Shown here: positions 1-7,475 of the stretch, piece by piece
How the letters are laid out: each line of letters opens with the position of its first letter
Numbering within the stretch: the stretch's first letter is position 1
DNA from: Urechidicola croceus
GTDB taxonomy: Bacteria; Bacteroidota; Bacteroidia; Flavobacteriales; Flavobacteriaceae
DNA: 50,151 nt
Direction: 5' to 3'
Assembly (NCBI GenBank): GCA_905181865.1
Contig: CAJIZG010000004.1
Span: forward strand, 457,501-507,651
Notes under the pieces: model-generated
The model's database searches: none
What the model was told of the DNA's origin: nothing
The model's input: the letters and a program-made list of their open reading frames with translations, nothing else
Position numbers and translations under genes: made by a program

Positions 1-922
1 AACTTGCCTCCGCTAATTTTATTTTCCCTAATTGTTTTCCAGATTTATCAAAAATCCATACACCGCCAGGTCCGGTTGCGAAAACATTTCCTTTGCTATC
101 AATTTTTAGTCCATCTGGCAACCCCTTTTGTTTTTTGTCAATTCCAATTGCGCTGTAAAATATTTTCCCATTGAAAAGGGATCCATCATCTTTAACGTTA
201 TAGATATACCAATTTGGTTTGGATGGATCTGAATTGGCAATAATTAATTGTTTTTCTTTTGGAAAAAAAGCGATGCCATTGGGTCTTGTGATAGAATCTA
301 TCATTAGTTTTACGTTACCATAAGGGTCTATTTTATAAACTCCTTGAAAAGCGATTTCTTTGGAGGAATCATCCATTCCTTTTTCGAGCCCATAGGGAGG
401 ATCTGTAAAATACAGTTCTTGTTTACTATTATAAGTTGCATCGTTGGGACTGTTAAATTTTTTACCTTTAAAATATTTAGCAATAGGTGTAAACCGTGCC
501 CTGGGTTGGCTAATTGGACTTCGCATTTTTGCTATTTGTCTGTCGCCATGCTGACATAATATTAGGGATCCATTCATGTCTAAAAGAAGGCCATTTGATC
601 CAGTTTCTCCCCCTCTTTCCACATTTCCAGTATAACCGGAAGGTTTTAAATAAAATTCAGCACTATTTTTTTCAGACCATTTATAAATAGTATTTCTAGG
701 TATGTCGGAAAATAGTAGTATTTTTTCATTTTCAAGCCATAAAGGACCTTCACACCACTCAAAGCCTTCAGCAATTATTTCAATTTTGGAATCGGTCAAA
801 ATAATTTTATCAATGGCAGGATCCATTCTTTCAATAGTCCCAGTGGATGTATATTGTGCATGTACGGTGAAAGCTAAAAGTATTAGTACGCTAAAAAGTA
901 TTTTCTGTTTGATACAATTATT
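1..922 (-). CDS. SMP-30/gluconolactonase-like secreted protein (3' part outside window)
   Basis: The reverse-strand frame is open from about 922 to the window edge. It encodes a six-bladed beta-propeller-type protein: EGPLWLENEKILLFSDIP near the N-terminus, then SPNDATYNSKQELYFTDPPYG, RPNGIAFFPKEKQLIIANSD and GLPDGLKIDSKGNVFATGPG. These are the repeated metal/substrate-binding segments of the SMP-30/gluconolactonase/LRE family, which hydrolyse sugar lactones. The N-terminus reads like a signal peptide ending in FTVHAQ, suggesting a periplasmic or lipoprotein-type location. Oddity: no ATG, GTG or TTG precedes that signal peptide in frame; the first in-frame ATG is at 826 (MDPAIDK), after it. 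The gene follows the dehydrogenase stop by a few bases in the same frame, so the two are probably co-transcribed. Family call is firm; the start is unresolved. Confidence 0.8.
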
Positions 923-928
923 TTAAAA

Positions 929-1888
929 TTAATTATTGACCACATTCATTGGATTTCCGTTTAAATAGGAGGAAAGGTTTTTAATCGAAATGTCCATAAG
1001 ACGGCTTCGAGCTGCTTTAGTTGCCCACGCAATATGTGGCGTAATAATGCAATTCTTGGCATGGAATAGCGGATTATCTAACGCCGGAGGTTCTTCGGAT
1101 AAAACATCAACTGCTGCTCCGGCAATACGATTATTGTTTAAAGCATCTGCTAAGTCTTTTTCAACAATAATTGGACCTCTTGAAGTATTTATTAAAAAGG
1201 ATGACTTTTTCATAAGTTGTAAACTCTCTTGATTGATAAGTCCTTTTGTTTCAGCGAATAGAGGGCAATGAATACTTACGATATCGGAGTTGGTTAACAC
1301 TTCTGAAACTGTTGCCCATTGAAAGTTTTTTCTATGGCGTTGGTCACTATGAGTTCTGCTTGTTGCAAGAATATTCATTCCGAATGCTGAAGCAATATCA
1401 GCAACTTGTTCGCCAATGTTTCCGAAGCCAATAATACCCAATTTTTTACCAAACAATTCGACTTGAGGAGTTTCCCAATAACAAAAGTCTGGTGATTCAG
1501 ACCATGTACCTGAATAAACTGTATCGCTATGATTTTGTACCCGATGGCATAATTCTAAAAGTAAAGCGAACGTATGCTGCACAACAGATGTGGTTCCATA
1601 TCCAGGTACATTGGTTACTTTAATTCCTTTTGCTTTAGCATATTCTATGGCTATTACATTGTATCCTGTTGCTAAAACTCCAATATATTTTAAGGTAGGA
1701 AGTTGATTAATTATTTCTTCCCCAACTGGAGTTTTGTTAGTGAATAGTATAGACGCTCCACTGGCTCTTTCTATCACTTTATCGGGTGGAGTCCTATCAT
1801 AAACGTCAAGATCGCCAAATTTTTTAAGTTCCTCCCAACTTAGGTCTCCTGGATTTAAGGTATATCCGTCTAGTACTACAATTTTCAT
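929..1888 (-). CDS. D-2-hydroxyacid dehydrogenase (glycerate dehydrogenase/hydroxypyruvate reductase type)
   Basis: 319 aa, the normal family length. The NAD(P)-binding Rossmann motif is visible as LGIIGFGNIGEQVADIASAFG-type sequence around residues 150-170. SIHCPLFAETKGLI, the Arg region INTSRGPIIVEKDL, the Glu in DVLSEEPPALDNPLF and the catalytic His in ITPHIAWAT all follow in the order expected for the D-isomer-specific 2-hydroxyacid dehydrogenases. The enzyme reversibly reduces a 2-keto acid with NAD(P)H in the cytoplasm. Next to a lactonase-like gene it probably handles a keto or hydroxy acid from sugar-acid breakdown; that role is inferred. It precedes the SMP-30-like gene in the same direction with no real gap. 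The start ATG at 1888 is followed by MKIVVLDGYTLNPG, a typical N-terminus. Confidence 0.9.
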   Translation of the reverse strand: MKIVVLDGYTLNPGDLSWEELKKFGDLDVYDRTPPDKVIERASGASILFTNKTPVGEEIINQLPTLKYIGVLATGYNVIAIEYAKAKGIKVTNVPGYGTTSVVQHTFALLLELCHRVQNHSDTVYSGTWSESPDFCYWETPQVELFGKKLGIIGFGNIGEQVADIASAFGMNILATSRTHSDQRHRKNFQWATVSEVLTNSDIVSIHCPLFAETKGLINQESLQLMKKSSFLINTSRGPIIVEKDLADALNNNRIAGAAVDVLSEEPPALDNPLFHAKNCIITPHIAWATKAARSRLMDISIKNLSSYLNGNPMNVVNN

Positions 1889-2071
1889 AGGGTATTTAAT
1901 TCAGTAGCAACTAAATTAATAAAAAATTCGTTTGATACTACCTTGAATAGAATAATTTCCTCGAATGGAGTTTTTAGATGAATGATTTAACTAAATTGCT
2001 TTTTAGAAATGTATAGCACTGTATTCTATAGCAGATGTATTCTATAGTTTTAATTTTAAGCTGTAGTAAAA

Positions 2072-3139
2072 ATGATAAAGTATTTTGTGATTATATATTT
2101 GATTTTGAGTGGTATCGTTGTTCAATCCCAGAACTTACTAAGGATCTGAATTAAAAATAAAAAAAGCGAAGGATAAAATAAAGTTGGATGATATATTAAA
2201 TGAACAAAGCTGGGAAGATACTGATGTAACGGATAATTGGTGCGAAAATTATCCAACAGATAGTTTGCCTTCACCTTTTCAAACAGAAGCTTGCTTGACT
2301 CTTAATGATGAATTCTTATATGTATCGTTTGTTTGTTACGATGATGAAACACCAGATATTGTAAGTACGCTAAGAAGATATTTTAAGTATTGACTAAATG
2401 ATCATATTTCGATTATTTTTAGTCCGTACAATGACAAGTTGAATGGCTATTTTTTGAATGTGACGCCTTGAGATGCGCAAAGAGAAGGTACGGTTATAAA
2501 TGGAGGCTTTGGAAACAGTATCTTTAATACCTATTGGGATAATAAATGGTTTTCTGAGGCAGTAAGATATGAGGATAAATGGATTGTTGAAATGGCAATT
2601 CCATTCAAAATTTATCAGTATTATAACTAGAATACATGAATATTTTTTAGCGTTTAATATTTGATTTTAATCCGATAAATAAGGATGCTAATAAGCGGTA
2701 TTTAGAAGGGGAGGGATTTATTTGGAACACAATCTATACATCTTATCAAAGTGATTCCAATATAAAATTTATCTATTTGCTTGGTTCTGCTTAGAGAGGA
2801 TTGTGCAATGGTATAAATTTAAATTTATCAGGTCAATTGAATTTAAGGTTTCAACCCTATGTGCATGTTGCTATGCATTTTGATTATAATAAATTGGTAT
2901 TTTCAGCAGAATATGGAAAAGAAGAATTGTTTCTAATTTGGCCAAAAACAGATGTTACTCTTGCTGATAAAGTATTCTTTACCGGTCATTATCAGTATAA
3001 TAATCTCGCGGAAAATATGCATCTAAATGCGCGATTTCAATGGCGTTATAAACCAGCCTCAGACATGTTTGTTTTATACACAGAGAATTACTTTCCGAAT
3101 AATTTTGCGAGTAAAAATAGAGCACCCTGTTTAAATTGA
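2072..3139 (+). pseudogene. Decayed DUF5916 (CBM9-like plus beta-barrel) outer-membrane protein
   Basis: Reading from ATG 2072, a signal peptide-like start (MIKYFVIIYLILSG) soon meets a stop. The next piece, at 2184-2393, contains LDDILNEQSWEDTDV and FQTEACLTLNDEFLYVSF, the carbohydrate-binding family-9-like N-terminal domain of DUF5916 proteins. The frame continues past a TGA into NDHISIIFSPYNDKLNGYF and another TGA into AQREGTVINGGFGNS. After further stops and shifts, 2801-3139 encodes the barrel end (NARFQWRYKPASDMFVLYT, NYFPNNFASKNRA). Family members are about 700-900 residues, so a large middle part is deleted. Stops arise by substitution as well as shifts, so this is genuine decay. The gene lies between sugar-acid catabolism genes and the attachment-site remnant. 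Confidence 0.8.
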
Positions 3140-3208
3140 CCCATTAGTGGAATTTGTAAAAAATGAAGGTTAGAAAACTATAAATAAGTAAAATAGCAGG
3201 AATTAAAA

Positions 3209-3240
3209 AACCCTTGAAATCATAAAGATGTTCAAGGGTT
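3209..3240 (-). terminator. Rho-independent terminator of the former tRNA-Phe locus
   Basis: A perfect 10-bp stem (AACCCTTGAA at 3209-3218 with TTCAAGGGTT at 3231-3240) has a 12-nt loop. On the minus strand it is followed by a run of six T. It lies just beyond the tRNA 3'-end remnant, where a minus-strand tRNA would need its terminator. It could also serve the plus-strand DUF5916 gene, but the T-run is on the minus side. Confidence 0.7.
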
Positions 3241-3254
3241 TACAATTTTTAGTT

Positions 3255-3270
3255 GTGGTACCTCCAGGAA
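3255..3270 (-). other. tRNA-Phe 3'-end remnant, candidate att site
   Basis: Read on the minus strand, TTCCTGGAGGTACCAC matches the end of the T-arm and acceptor strand of the flavobacterial tRNA-Phe as I recall it (5' end GGTGCCT would pair with AGGTACC). No tRNA body follows, only element DNA. A tyrosine integrase gene starts 190 bp away. This is what remains on the distal side when an element integrates into a tRNA 3' end. I found no second copy of the 16-mer in the window. Confidence 0.6.
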
Positions 3271-3307
3271 GTTTTAGGTTTTACTTCATTTTATTCGTTT
3301 TTATATA

Positions 3308-3447
3308 AGTCAATGAAAGTCAATAGTATAATGACTAAATCATGATAAAATAGTATAGAGAAATCAAACGAAATAACAAGGATTTAAACCTGCGGAGCAA
3401 CCTCTCGAGCAACCGGTATTCTCGCCATATCTTAGCCTTAGTCATTA
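3308..3447. repeat. Short direct and inverted repeats next to att (candidate integrase/excisionase sites)
   Basis: Between the att remnant and the integrase start, AGTCAAT occurs at 3308-3314 and 3318-3324, one helical turn apart. A related inverted form appears as TAATGACTA near 3329-3337 and TAGTCATTA at 3439-3447. GAGCAACC occurs twice, at 3395-3402 and 3407-3414, twelve bases apart. Small repeats of this kind near att and int are typical arm-type or excisionase sites. The assignment is inferred from position only. Confidence 0.4.
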
Positions 3448-3459
3448 AATTTAAAAAAT

Positions 3460-4761
3460 ATGTTTAAGGTTTTAAGGTCAACAAAGTCGGCCGTTCGGTT
3501 TAGTTTGAAACATTCAAAAAAGTATCTATTAGAAAATAGATGCCAAGAAAGTTTAATTGTATTGTGGTTCTCCTTTGGAGGTGCAGATAAAAGGGTTAGT
3601 TATTCTACAGGATATTCTGTTTCTTATGCAGATTGGGACTACCAAAAACAACGCATTAAAACCAACAAATCAAGGGTTATTAATTCTCACACTGTAAATA
3701 ATTACTTGAACAAGTTGGACACAGAATTAATGAATCAATACAGTCGATTTGTTGATGAAGAAATACCAATCACAAAAGAATTAATAAAGGAAACTCTTGA
3801 TATAATTTCAGGGAAATTAGTTCCAGTTGAAAAAGAAGAAATAGTTCCTGTTGATTTTTTTAAGTTCTCAGAAAACTATCTCAACCAAAAGAAAGATAGA
3901 ATAGAGAAACCAACATTTACTTTGTATAAAGGAACATTAACAAAATTGAAGAAATATGCACGAATAAGAAAAGTTACAGTTGATTTTAGTTCGTTTAACA
4001 AATCCTTTTTAGATGATTTCAGAGGATTTTTAGAGACTAAAGAGAATCTTGCTTTAAACACAGTGTCAAAACACTTTAAAAACCTTAAAATGTTTGTGAT
4101 TGAAGCCAAGAACCAAGGTCTTATATTGAATCCACCTTTAAAATATTTTAAAGTGTCAACAGAGGAAACCACCAAAATTTATTTAAACGATTCTGAAATT
4201 GAAAAAATGTTGAAATTGGATCTGTCTTATAACAAGAGATTGGAGTTGTCCCGAGATAAATTCCTTATGGGGTGTTACACTGGTCAGAGGGTGAGTGACT
4301 ATAATTCAATTACATTAGACAACATTGTTGATATTGATGGATTAGAGTGTTTTAGAATCAAACAAAGTAAGACCAAGAACATTGTAGATTGTCCGATAAC
4401 ATTGGAGATACGAGAGATTATGGCACGATACAATAATCAACCCCCACCATACCTTTATGATACCGATATAAATGAAAATATTAAGATTGTGGGAAGGGTA
4501 TTAGGATTTAATGAGGTTATAAAAACAGAAATTACTAAAGGAGGGAAGTTAGTGAAGAGAAACAAACTCAAATGGGAGATGATTGAAACACACACTGGTC
4601 GAAGAAGTTTCTGTACCAATAAGTATAAAAAAGGAATGCCATCTTTATTCATCATGCATATTTCTGGTCATAAATCGGAACGAGAATTTCTAAAATATAT
4701 TAGAGATCGGGGAGAAGATCGAACCAAACATATTGTTGATCAAGGGTATTTCAACATATAG
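3460..4761 (+). CDS. Tyrosine recombinase / integrase
   Basis: 433 aa. The N-terminal third carries an arm-binding-like segment (SYADWDYQKQRIKTN). A SAM-like core-binding domain follows at about 130-230 (FFKFSENYLNQKKDRI). The C-terminal catalytic domain shows the full set: Arg277 in GCYTGQRVSD, His378 and Arg381 in HTGRRSF, His404 in ISGHKSE and the nucleophile Tyr413 in FLKYIRD. It should integrate and excise the element at the tRNA-Phe-like att site 190 bp upstream. It is the first gene of the element; the next gene on the strand is the serine recombinase after a 446-bp structured gap. A member of the Bacteroidota integrase group with this architecture; no truncation seen. Confidence 0.93.
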   Translation: MFKVLRSTKSAVRFSLKHSKKYLLENRCQESLIVLWFSFGGADKRVSYSTGYSVSYADWDYQKQRIKTNKSRVINSHTVNNYLNKLDTELMNQYSRFVDEEIPITKELIKETLDIISGKLVPVEKEEIVPVDFFKFSENYLNQKKDRIEKPTFTLYKGTLTKLKKYARIRKVTVDFSSFNKSFLDDFRGFLETKENLALNTVSKHFKNLKMFVIEAKNQGLILNPPLKYFKVSTEETTKIYLNDSEIEKMLKLDLSYNKRLELSRDKFLMGCYTGQRVSDYNSITLDNIVDIDGLECFRIKQSKTKNIVDCPITLEIREIMARYNNQPPPYLYDTDINENIKIVGRVLGFNEVIKTEITKGGKLVKRNKLKWEMIETHTGRRSFCTNKYKKGMPSLFIMHISGHKSEREFLKYIRDRGEDRTKHIVDQGYFNI

Positions 4762-4960
4762 ACTATTGTAAGTTAGATACCTACCCTATGGTCAAAATTC
4801 TGGAAAAACTACTGCAGGAGTAAAACTGATTTTTTTAGAGAAAATTGAAAAAAATTTATTTTTACTTTTAGTGAGATACACCCCCTGATCAATTTTTTCT
4901 GAAAATATTTTTCTCGCGACTCTGAGAGGGTATTTTGATTCATATATATGTATATATTAA

Positions 4961-5108
4961 GGCAGGATGTCCGGCAGGAGTTCCTGCAGGGAGGGGGACC
5001 CCACATTCAAAATCAATGTGCGAGTAACAATAATTCTGATCACCACTGTGACGGTGATCCTTCATGAATTATTATCCGCACACAAAAAGTGTCTCAAAAC
5101 AATTATTG
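4961..5108. other. Structured intergenic region with nested hairpin (candidate origin, oriT or structured RNA)
   Basis: The 446-bp gap between integrase and serine recombinase holds unusually ordered DNA. GGCAGGA repeats at 4961-4967 and 4973-4979 and is answered by TCCTGC at 4982-4987, in a GC-rich patch unlike its surroundings. A three-tier stem follows: GTGCG 5018-5022 with CGCAC 5077-5081, AATAATTC 5029-5036 with GAATTATT 5066-5073, and GATCACC 5038-5044 with GGTGATC 5053-5059 around an 8-nt loop. CAATAATT 5028-5035 can instead pair with AATTATTG at 5101-5108, giving an alternative fold. No ORF with family features fits here. An origin, transfer origin or regulatory RNA are all possible. 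Confidence 0.5.
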
Positions 5109-5162
5109 TAGCAAAAATTTAGCATTTATTATTCCGGTACCCCGATAATCCGCTGTATTATA

Positions 5163-5204
5163 GCCTCATAGAAACCCAAAGGATTATAATGATTAAAATG
5201 AGGC
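5163..5204. promoter_or_regulatory. Inverted repeat directly upstream of the serine recombinase
   Basis: GCCTCAT at 5163-5169 is mirrored by ATGAGGC at 5198-5204, ending three bases before the recombinase ATG at 5208. The 28-bp spacing between arms would suit a dimeric recombinase subsite or an autoregulatory operator. Only the repeat itself is seen; the role is inferred. Confidence 0.4.
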
Positions 5205-5207
5205 ACT

Positions 5208-5840
5208 ATGATAAACGCAGTTATTTACTCAAGAGTTAGTTCTGAGTCAGAGCGACAAGACACTCAAAGACAAACCACAGAATTAAAACAATATGCCAGT
5301 CGAATGGGATATAATATTGTCGAAGTTTATGAGGAAAAGGTTAGTGGATTTAAAAAGAATGAACTAAGACCAATTTTTTCTAAAATGTTAGAAGATATTA
5401 AAACTAATGAAATTGATAAGGTGTTAGTTTGGGAACTTAGTCGAATTGGAAGATCAGTTCTTAATTCCCTTCAAAATATTCAAATCCTACATGATTTAAA
5501 AGTTGGAATCTATATTAAGAATTTCAACTTAGAAACATTAAATGACGATAAGACTCCTAATAACCTATCCATGTTCATGGTCCAAATATTGTTTGCGGTT
5601 GCAAGTATGGAAAGTAAGATGACGCTATCGAGATTACAATCAGGATACAGAAACCACATTAAGAAATATGGTTCCAAAAGCGTTGGAAGAAAAAAAGGAA
5701 ATACAGATAGTGATGATACAATTCTTGAAAGACATTCGGATGTAGTTAAACTTATTAAAAGGAATATTTCCATCCGAAATATAGCAGCTATCACTAATAA
5801 ATCTACAAACACAATTTTAAAAGTTAAGAAATTGCTGTAA
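5208..5840 (+). CDS. Serine recombinase (small resolvase/invertase type)
   Basis: 210 aa, the usual size for a resolvase/invertase. The catalytic motif is YSRVSS with nucleophile Ser11 and Arg9. Downstream come the conserved LSRIGRS segment near 78-84, the E-helix region (MFMVQILFAVASMESKMT), and a C-terminal helix-turn-helix (NISIRNIAAITNKSTNTI). It cuts and rejoins DNA through a phosphoserine link, probably resolving dimers or inverting a segment within the element. The stop codon overlaps the ATG of the next gene by one base, so the two are translationally coupled. An inverted repeat lies just upstream. Confidence 0.92.
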   Translation: MINAVIYSRVSSESERQDTQRQTTELKQYASRMGYNIVEVYEEKVSGFKKNELRPIFSKMLEDIKTNEIDKVLVWELSRIGRSVLNSLQNIQILHDLKVGIYIKNFNLETLNDDKTPNNLSMFMVQILFAVASMESKMTLSRLQSGYRNHIKKYGSKSVGRKKGNTDSDDTILERHSDVVKLIKRNISIRNIAAITNKSTNTILKVKKLL

Positions 5841-6289
5841 TGGATACCTTTTTCACGATCTACTTCATTGTTGTTGGGGGATTACTCATATTAAATGTAA
5901 TTTATAAACTGATTATATTTTTGAAAGGTGATGTCGACGATTGGCAAAGAGAACTCTCAAATGATGTGTTAGATTGGTGCCTGCAGTTGTATCCAATTCG
6001 GAAACAAAAACCATTAATAACTTTAGTGGAAACTAATTCAAAATTTAAAGGAGAATATTGTTTTGATACCAATACTATTATAATATACCGGTCAAACAAT
6101 GTATTACGTATAGATATGATTAAAACAGTTGTGCATGAATTTTTTCACTATTATTTAATTACCTCCCACACCAAAAATAATCTGTATCAAAAACAATTAG
6201 AACATTATGGATATGAGAATCACCCGCAAGAAATTATTTGTAATACTATGGGGAAAACACTTACAAAACTGTATTTGAAAAATAATTAA
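5840..6289 (+). CDS. Membrane-anchored zinc peptidase-like protein
   Basis: 149 aa. One N-terminal membrane segment (about residues 4-28, rich in I, V, L) is followed by a soluble domain with the gluzincin motif VVHEFFHYY: His99, Glu100 and His103 form HExxH. A downstream acidic residue in GYENHPQE could be the third zinc ligand. It resembles the short HExxH proteins found on mobile elements, but I cannot assign a substrate. It overlaps the serine recombinase stop by one base. A diverged homologue of its C-terminus survives at 35775-35866, so this peptidase is a conserved part of the element. Function beyond metallopeptidase-like is unknown. Confidence 0.65.
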   Translation: MDTFFTIYFIVVGGLLILNVIYKLIIFLKGDVDDWQRELSNDVLDWCLQLYPIRKQKPLITLVETNSKFKGEYCFDTNTIIIYRSNNVLRIDMIKTVVHEFFHYYLITSHTKNNLYQKQLEHYGYENHPQEIICNTMGKTLTKLYLKNN

Positions 6290-6291
6290 AA

Positions 6292-6319
6292 ATGGTCCTT
6301 ATTCCACAAAGGGGACCAT
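6292..6319 (+). terminator. Hairpin after the peptidase gene
   Basis: ATGGTCC (6292-6298) pairs with GGACCAT (6313-6319) immediately after the peptidase stop. There is no strong T-run, so termination efficiency is uncertain. The diverged second copy keeps a hairpin at the same place with a different sequence (35873-35894), which supports a conserved structure. Confidence 0.55.
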
Positions 6320-6429
6320 ACCCCCACTAATTACAGCAATCATATTTAGTGTAATACATTAATCAAATTTATGGATCCAAGGGTTTCAATCAAGAATTAG
6401 TAATTATTCCTGTGGGTGCTTTGTGTCTT

Positions 6430-6636
6430 TTAACTGTCAAATTTTTTACGACAAAAAAGTCCAAATTCATTCAACAGAATCAACTTTTTAGCGTCTAATT
6501 CGTGTTCGGGTAGAAGATTTAATTTTTCTTTACAGAAATCCTTTAATAACTTCATGTCTGTTGGATTAACGAATCCACAATTAATCATATAACGATTAAA
6601 ATATTCGTAGTCCAAATTATCCTTTCCTTTTAGCAT
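6430..6636 (-). CDS. Small protein of unknown function, coupled to RHH regulator
   Basis: 68 aa, not recognised. Mostly helical and charged, with FNRYMINCGFVNPTDMKLL and EHELDAKKLILLNEFGLFC as the best preserved parts when compared with the second copy (36003-36219). There the reading frame is broken by one extra base, although the protein sequence on both sides is conserved. Its ATG lies inside the end of the upstream RHH gene (20-bp overlap), so translation is probably coupled. The pairing of a small RHH protein and a second small gene resembles toxin-antitoxin layout, but no toxin family is recognisable. It could also be a partner in mobilisation or regulation. Confidence 0.6.
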   Translation of the reverse strand: MLKGKDNLDYEYFNRYMINCGFVNPTDMKLLKDFCKEKLNLLPEHELDAKKLILLNEFGLFCRKKFDS

Positions 6637-6784
6637 CGTCTTTTAGTTTTTTAAGTTTATCAATTACGGACTCCCTGATTAGATCCGAAACCGTTGTTTG
6701 TTCGTCTATGACGCAATCCATCAAATTTTTTAATTGATTTTCGGTTATTCGAACGATTACTCGTTTTGATTTATTCTCTTTCAT
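6617..6784 (-). CDS. Ribbon-helix-helix DNA-binding protein
   Basis: 55 aa. The sequence begins MKENKSKRVIVRITENQ, a beta-strand of alternating basic and hydrophobic residues. Two helices follow (LKNLMDCVID and VSDLIRESVIDKLKKL), the classic RHH/Arc-MetJ or MobC-like arrangement. A homologue of 58 aa is intact at 36200-36376. It is transcribed divergently from the 164-aa gene at 6937, and the shared intergenic space contains repeated TATGTCA sites and an inverted repeat. Autorepression and control of the divergent operon is the simplest role; antitoxin or mobilisation accessory are alternatives. No toxin is evident. Confidence 0.75.
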   Translation of the reverse strand: MKENKSKRVIVRITENQLKNLMDCVIDEQTTVSDLIRESVIDKLKKLKDDAKRKG

Positions 6785-6821
6785 CTTATTGTTTAAATAA
6801 TAAATATCATAAAATTAAAAA

Positions 6822-6932
6822 TATGTCAGACAACTTTTATTAAAAAAATGTTGATTAACCTCCTAAAATTCTTTAGGAAGTAAAAAAAAATATAAAAATA
6901 TTTGGACAAGTATATGTCATTTTATATATTTG
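6822..6932. promoter_or_regulatory. Divergent control region: promoter, TATGTCA sites and embedded inverted repeat
   Basis: A Bacteroidota-type promoter faces right: TTTG at 6901-6904, 20 nt, TATATTTG at 6925-6932. The ATG of the 164-aa gene is at 6937, so the transcript would be nearly leaderless. Inside the spacer, GACA-AGTATA-TGTC (6905-6918) is an inverted repeat well placed for a repressor. TATGTCA occurs at 6822-6828 and 6913-6919. A short stem TCCTAAA/TTTAGGA lies near 6862-6880. The block is conserved in the second copy (36414-36524), which supports function. Confidence 0.6.
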
Positions 6933-6936
6933 CCCT

Positions 6937-7431
6937 ATGAAACATTCAAAATTCGTAAATCTCGATTACAAAAGTCTTATTGATTTATTTAAAATCGATA
7001 AGTCAAAAAAGTTTATTGAGACAGAGGTTAAGATGAAAGATGGTGTCCAAAAACTGGACCATCTTAGAGCAGGTTCTAAATCTGATTTTGACGAACTTGA
7101 AGATAAATTGCATAAGGTTTTATCATATTTGGATGAAAAAAAAGAGGTTTTCAGTCAATTAGATGAATTAGTAAAAGATTTCGAGCAGCATCAGGTATTA
7201 ATGAACCCTACCATTCATGTTGCGAGGACAAAGGACAAAAAAACTGAAATTGAATATTTTACTGCTAAAACATTTTTTCCATTAACAGGTGGTAAAAGAA
7301 AAGAAGTGAAAATTCACTTGGGACGTGCGGATAATTATAATTTTGATACCCAAAATAAACAAGCTAAAAGAGATGCTACTATAAAAATGAGACAAACAAT
7401 CGCAAGAAGATTAAGAGAAGGTAGCTTATAA
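6937..7431 (+). CDS. Conserved element protein of unknown function (164 aa, copy A)
   Basis: No family recognised. The N-terminal 100 residues look helical and charged (coiled-coil-like around KSDFDELEDKLHKVLSYL and QLDELVKDFEQHQ). The C-terminus is basic, ending KRDATIKMRQTIARRLREG, which would suit nucleic-acid binding. Copy B at 36529 differs in the first 60 residues (for example VQKLDHLRA versus IHKLDPLKA) but is identical over the remainder. The gene begins a rightward operon with the ParB/methyltransferase fusion 44 bp downstream and is opposed to the RHH gene. Position between a regulator and a ParB-like gene suggests a maintenance or replication role; this is inference. Confidence 0.7.
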   Translation: MKHSKFVNLDYKSLIDLFKIDKSKKFIETEVKMKDGVQKLDHLRAGSKSDFDELEDKLHKVLSYLDEKKEVFSQLDELVKDFEQHQVLMNPTIHVARTKDKKTEIEYFTAKTFFPLTGGKRKEVKIHLGRADNYNFDTQNKQAKRDATIKMRQTIARRLREGSL

Positions 7432-7443
7432 TTTTTTTACTCT

Positions 7444-7470
7444 AAAACTATGTCACATAAATAAATTAAC
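7444..7470 (+). promoter_or_regulatory. Repeated 5' motif before the ParB/methyltransferase gene
   Basis: AAAACTATGTCA (7444-7455), 5 nt, ATAAATTAAC (7461-7470), 5 nt, ATG at 7476. The same two boxes with the same spacings precede the gene at 37068 and also the otherwise unrelated polymerase-like gene at 38601. It contains the TATGTCA site found in the promoter region of the operon. Confidence 0.55.
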
Positions 7471-7475
7471 ATATA

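Noticed and set aside
4809-5006. 65-aa minus-strand ORF in the integrase-recombinase gap
   Set aside because: Composition is that of the GC-rich repeat patch read as protein (Cys/Arg-rich start); no family pattern and it overlaps the structured region.
6430-6784. RHH gene plus small gene as a toxin-antitoxin pair
   Set aside because: Layout fits, but the second protein has no recognisable toxin fold, and regulation of the divergent operon explains the RHH protein as well. Left as unknown.
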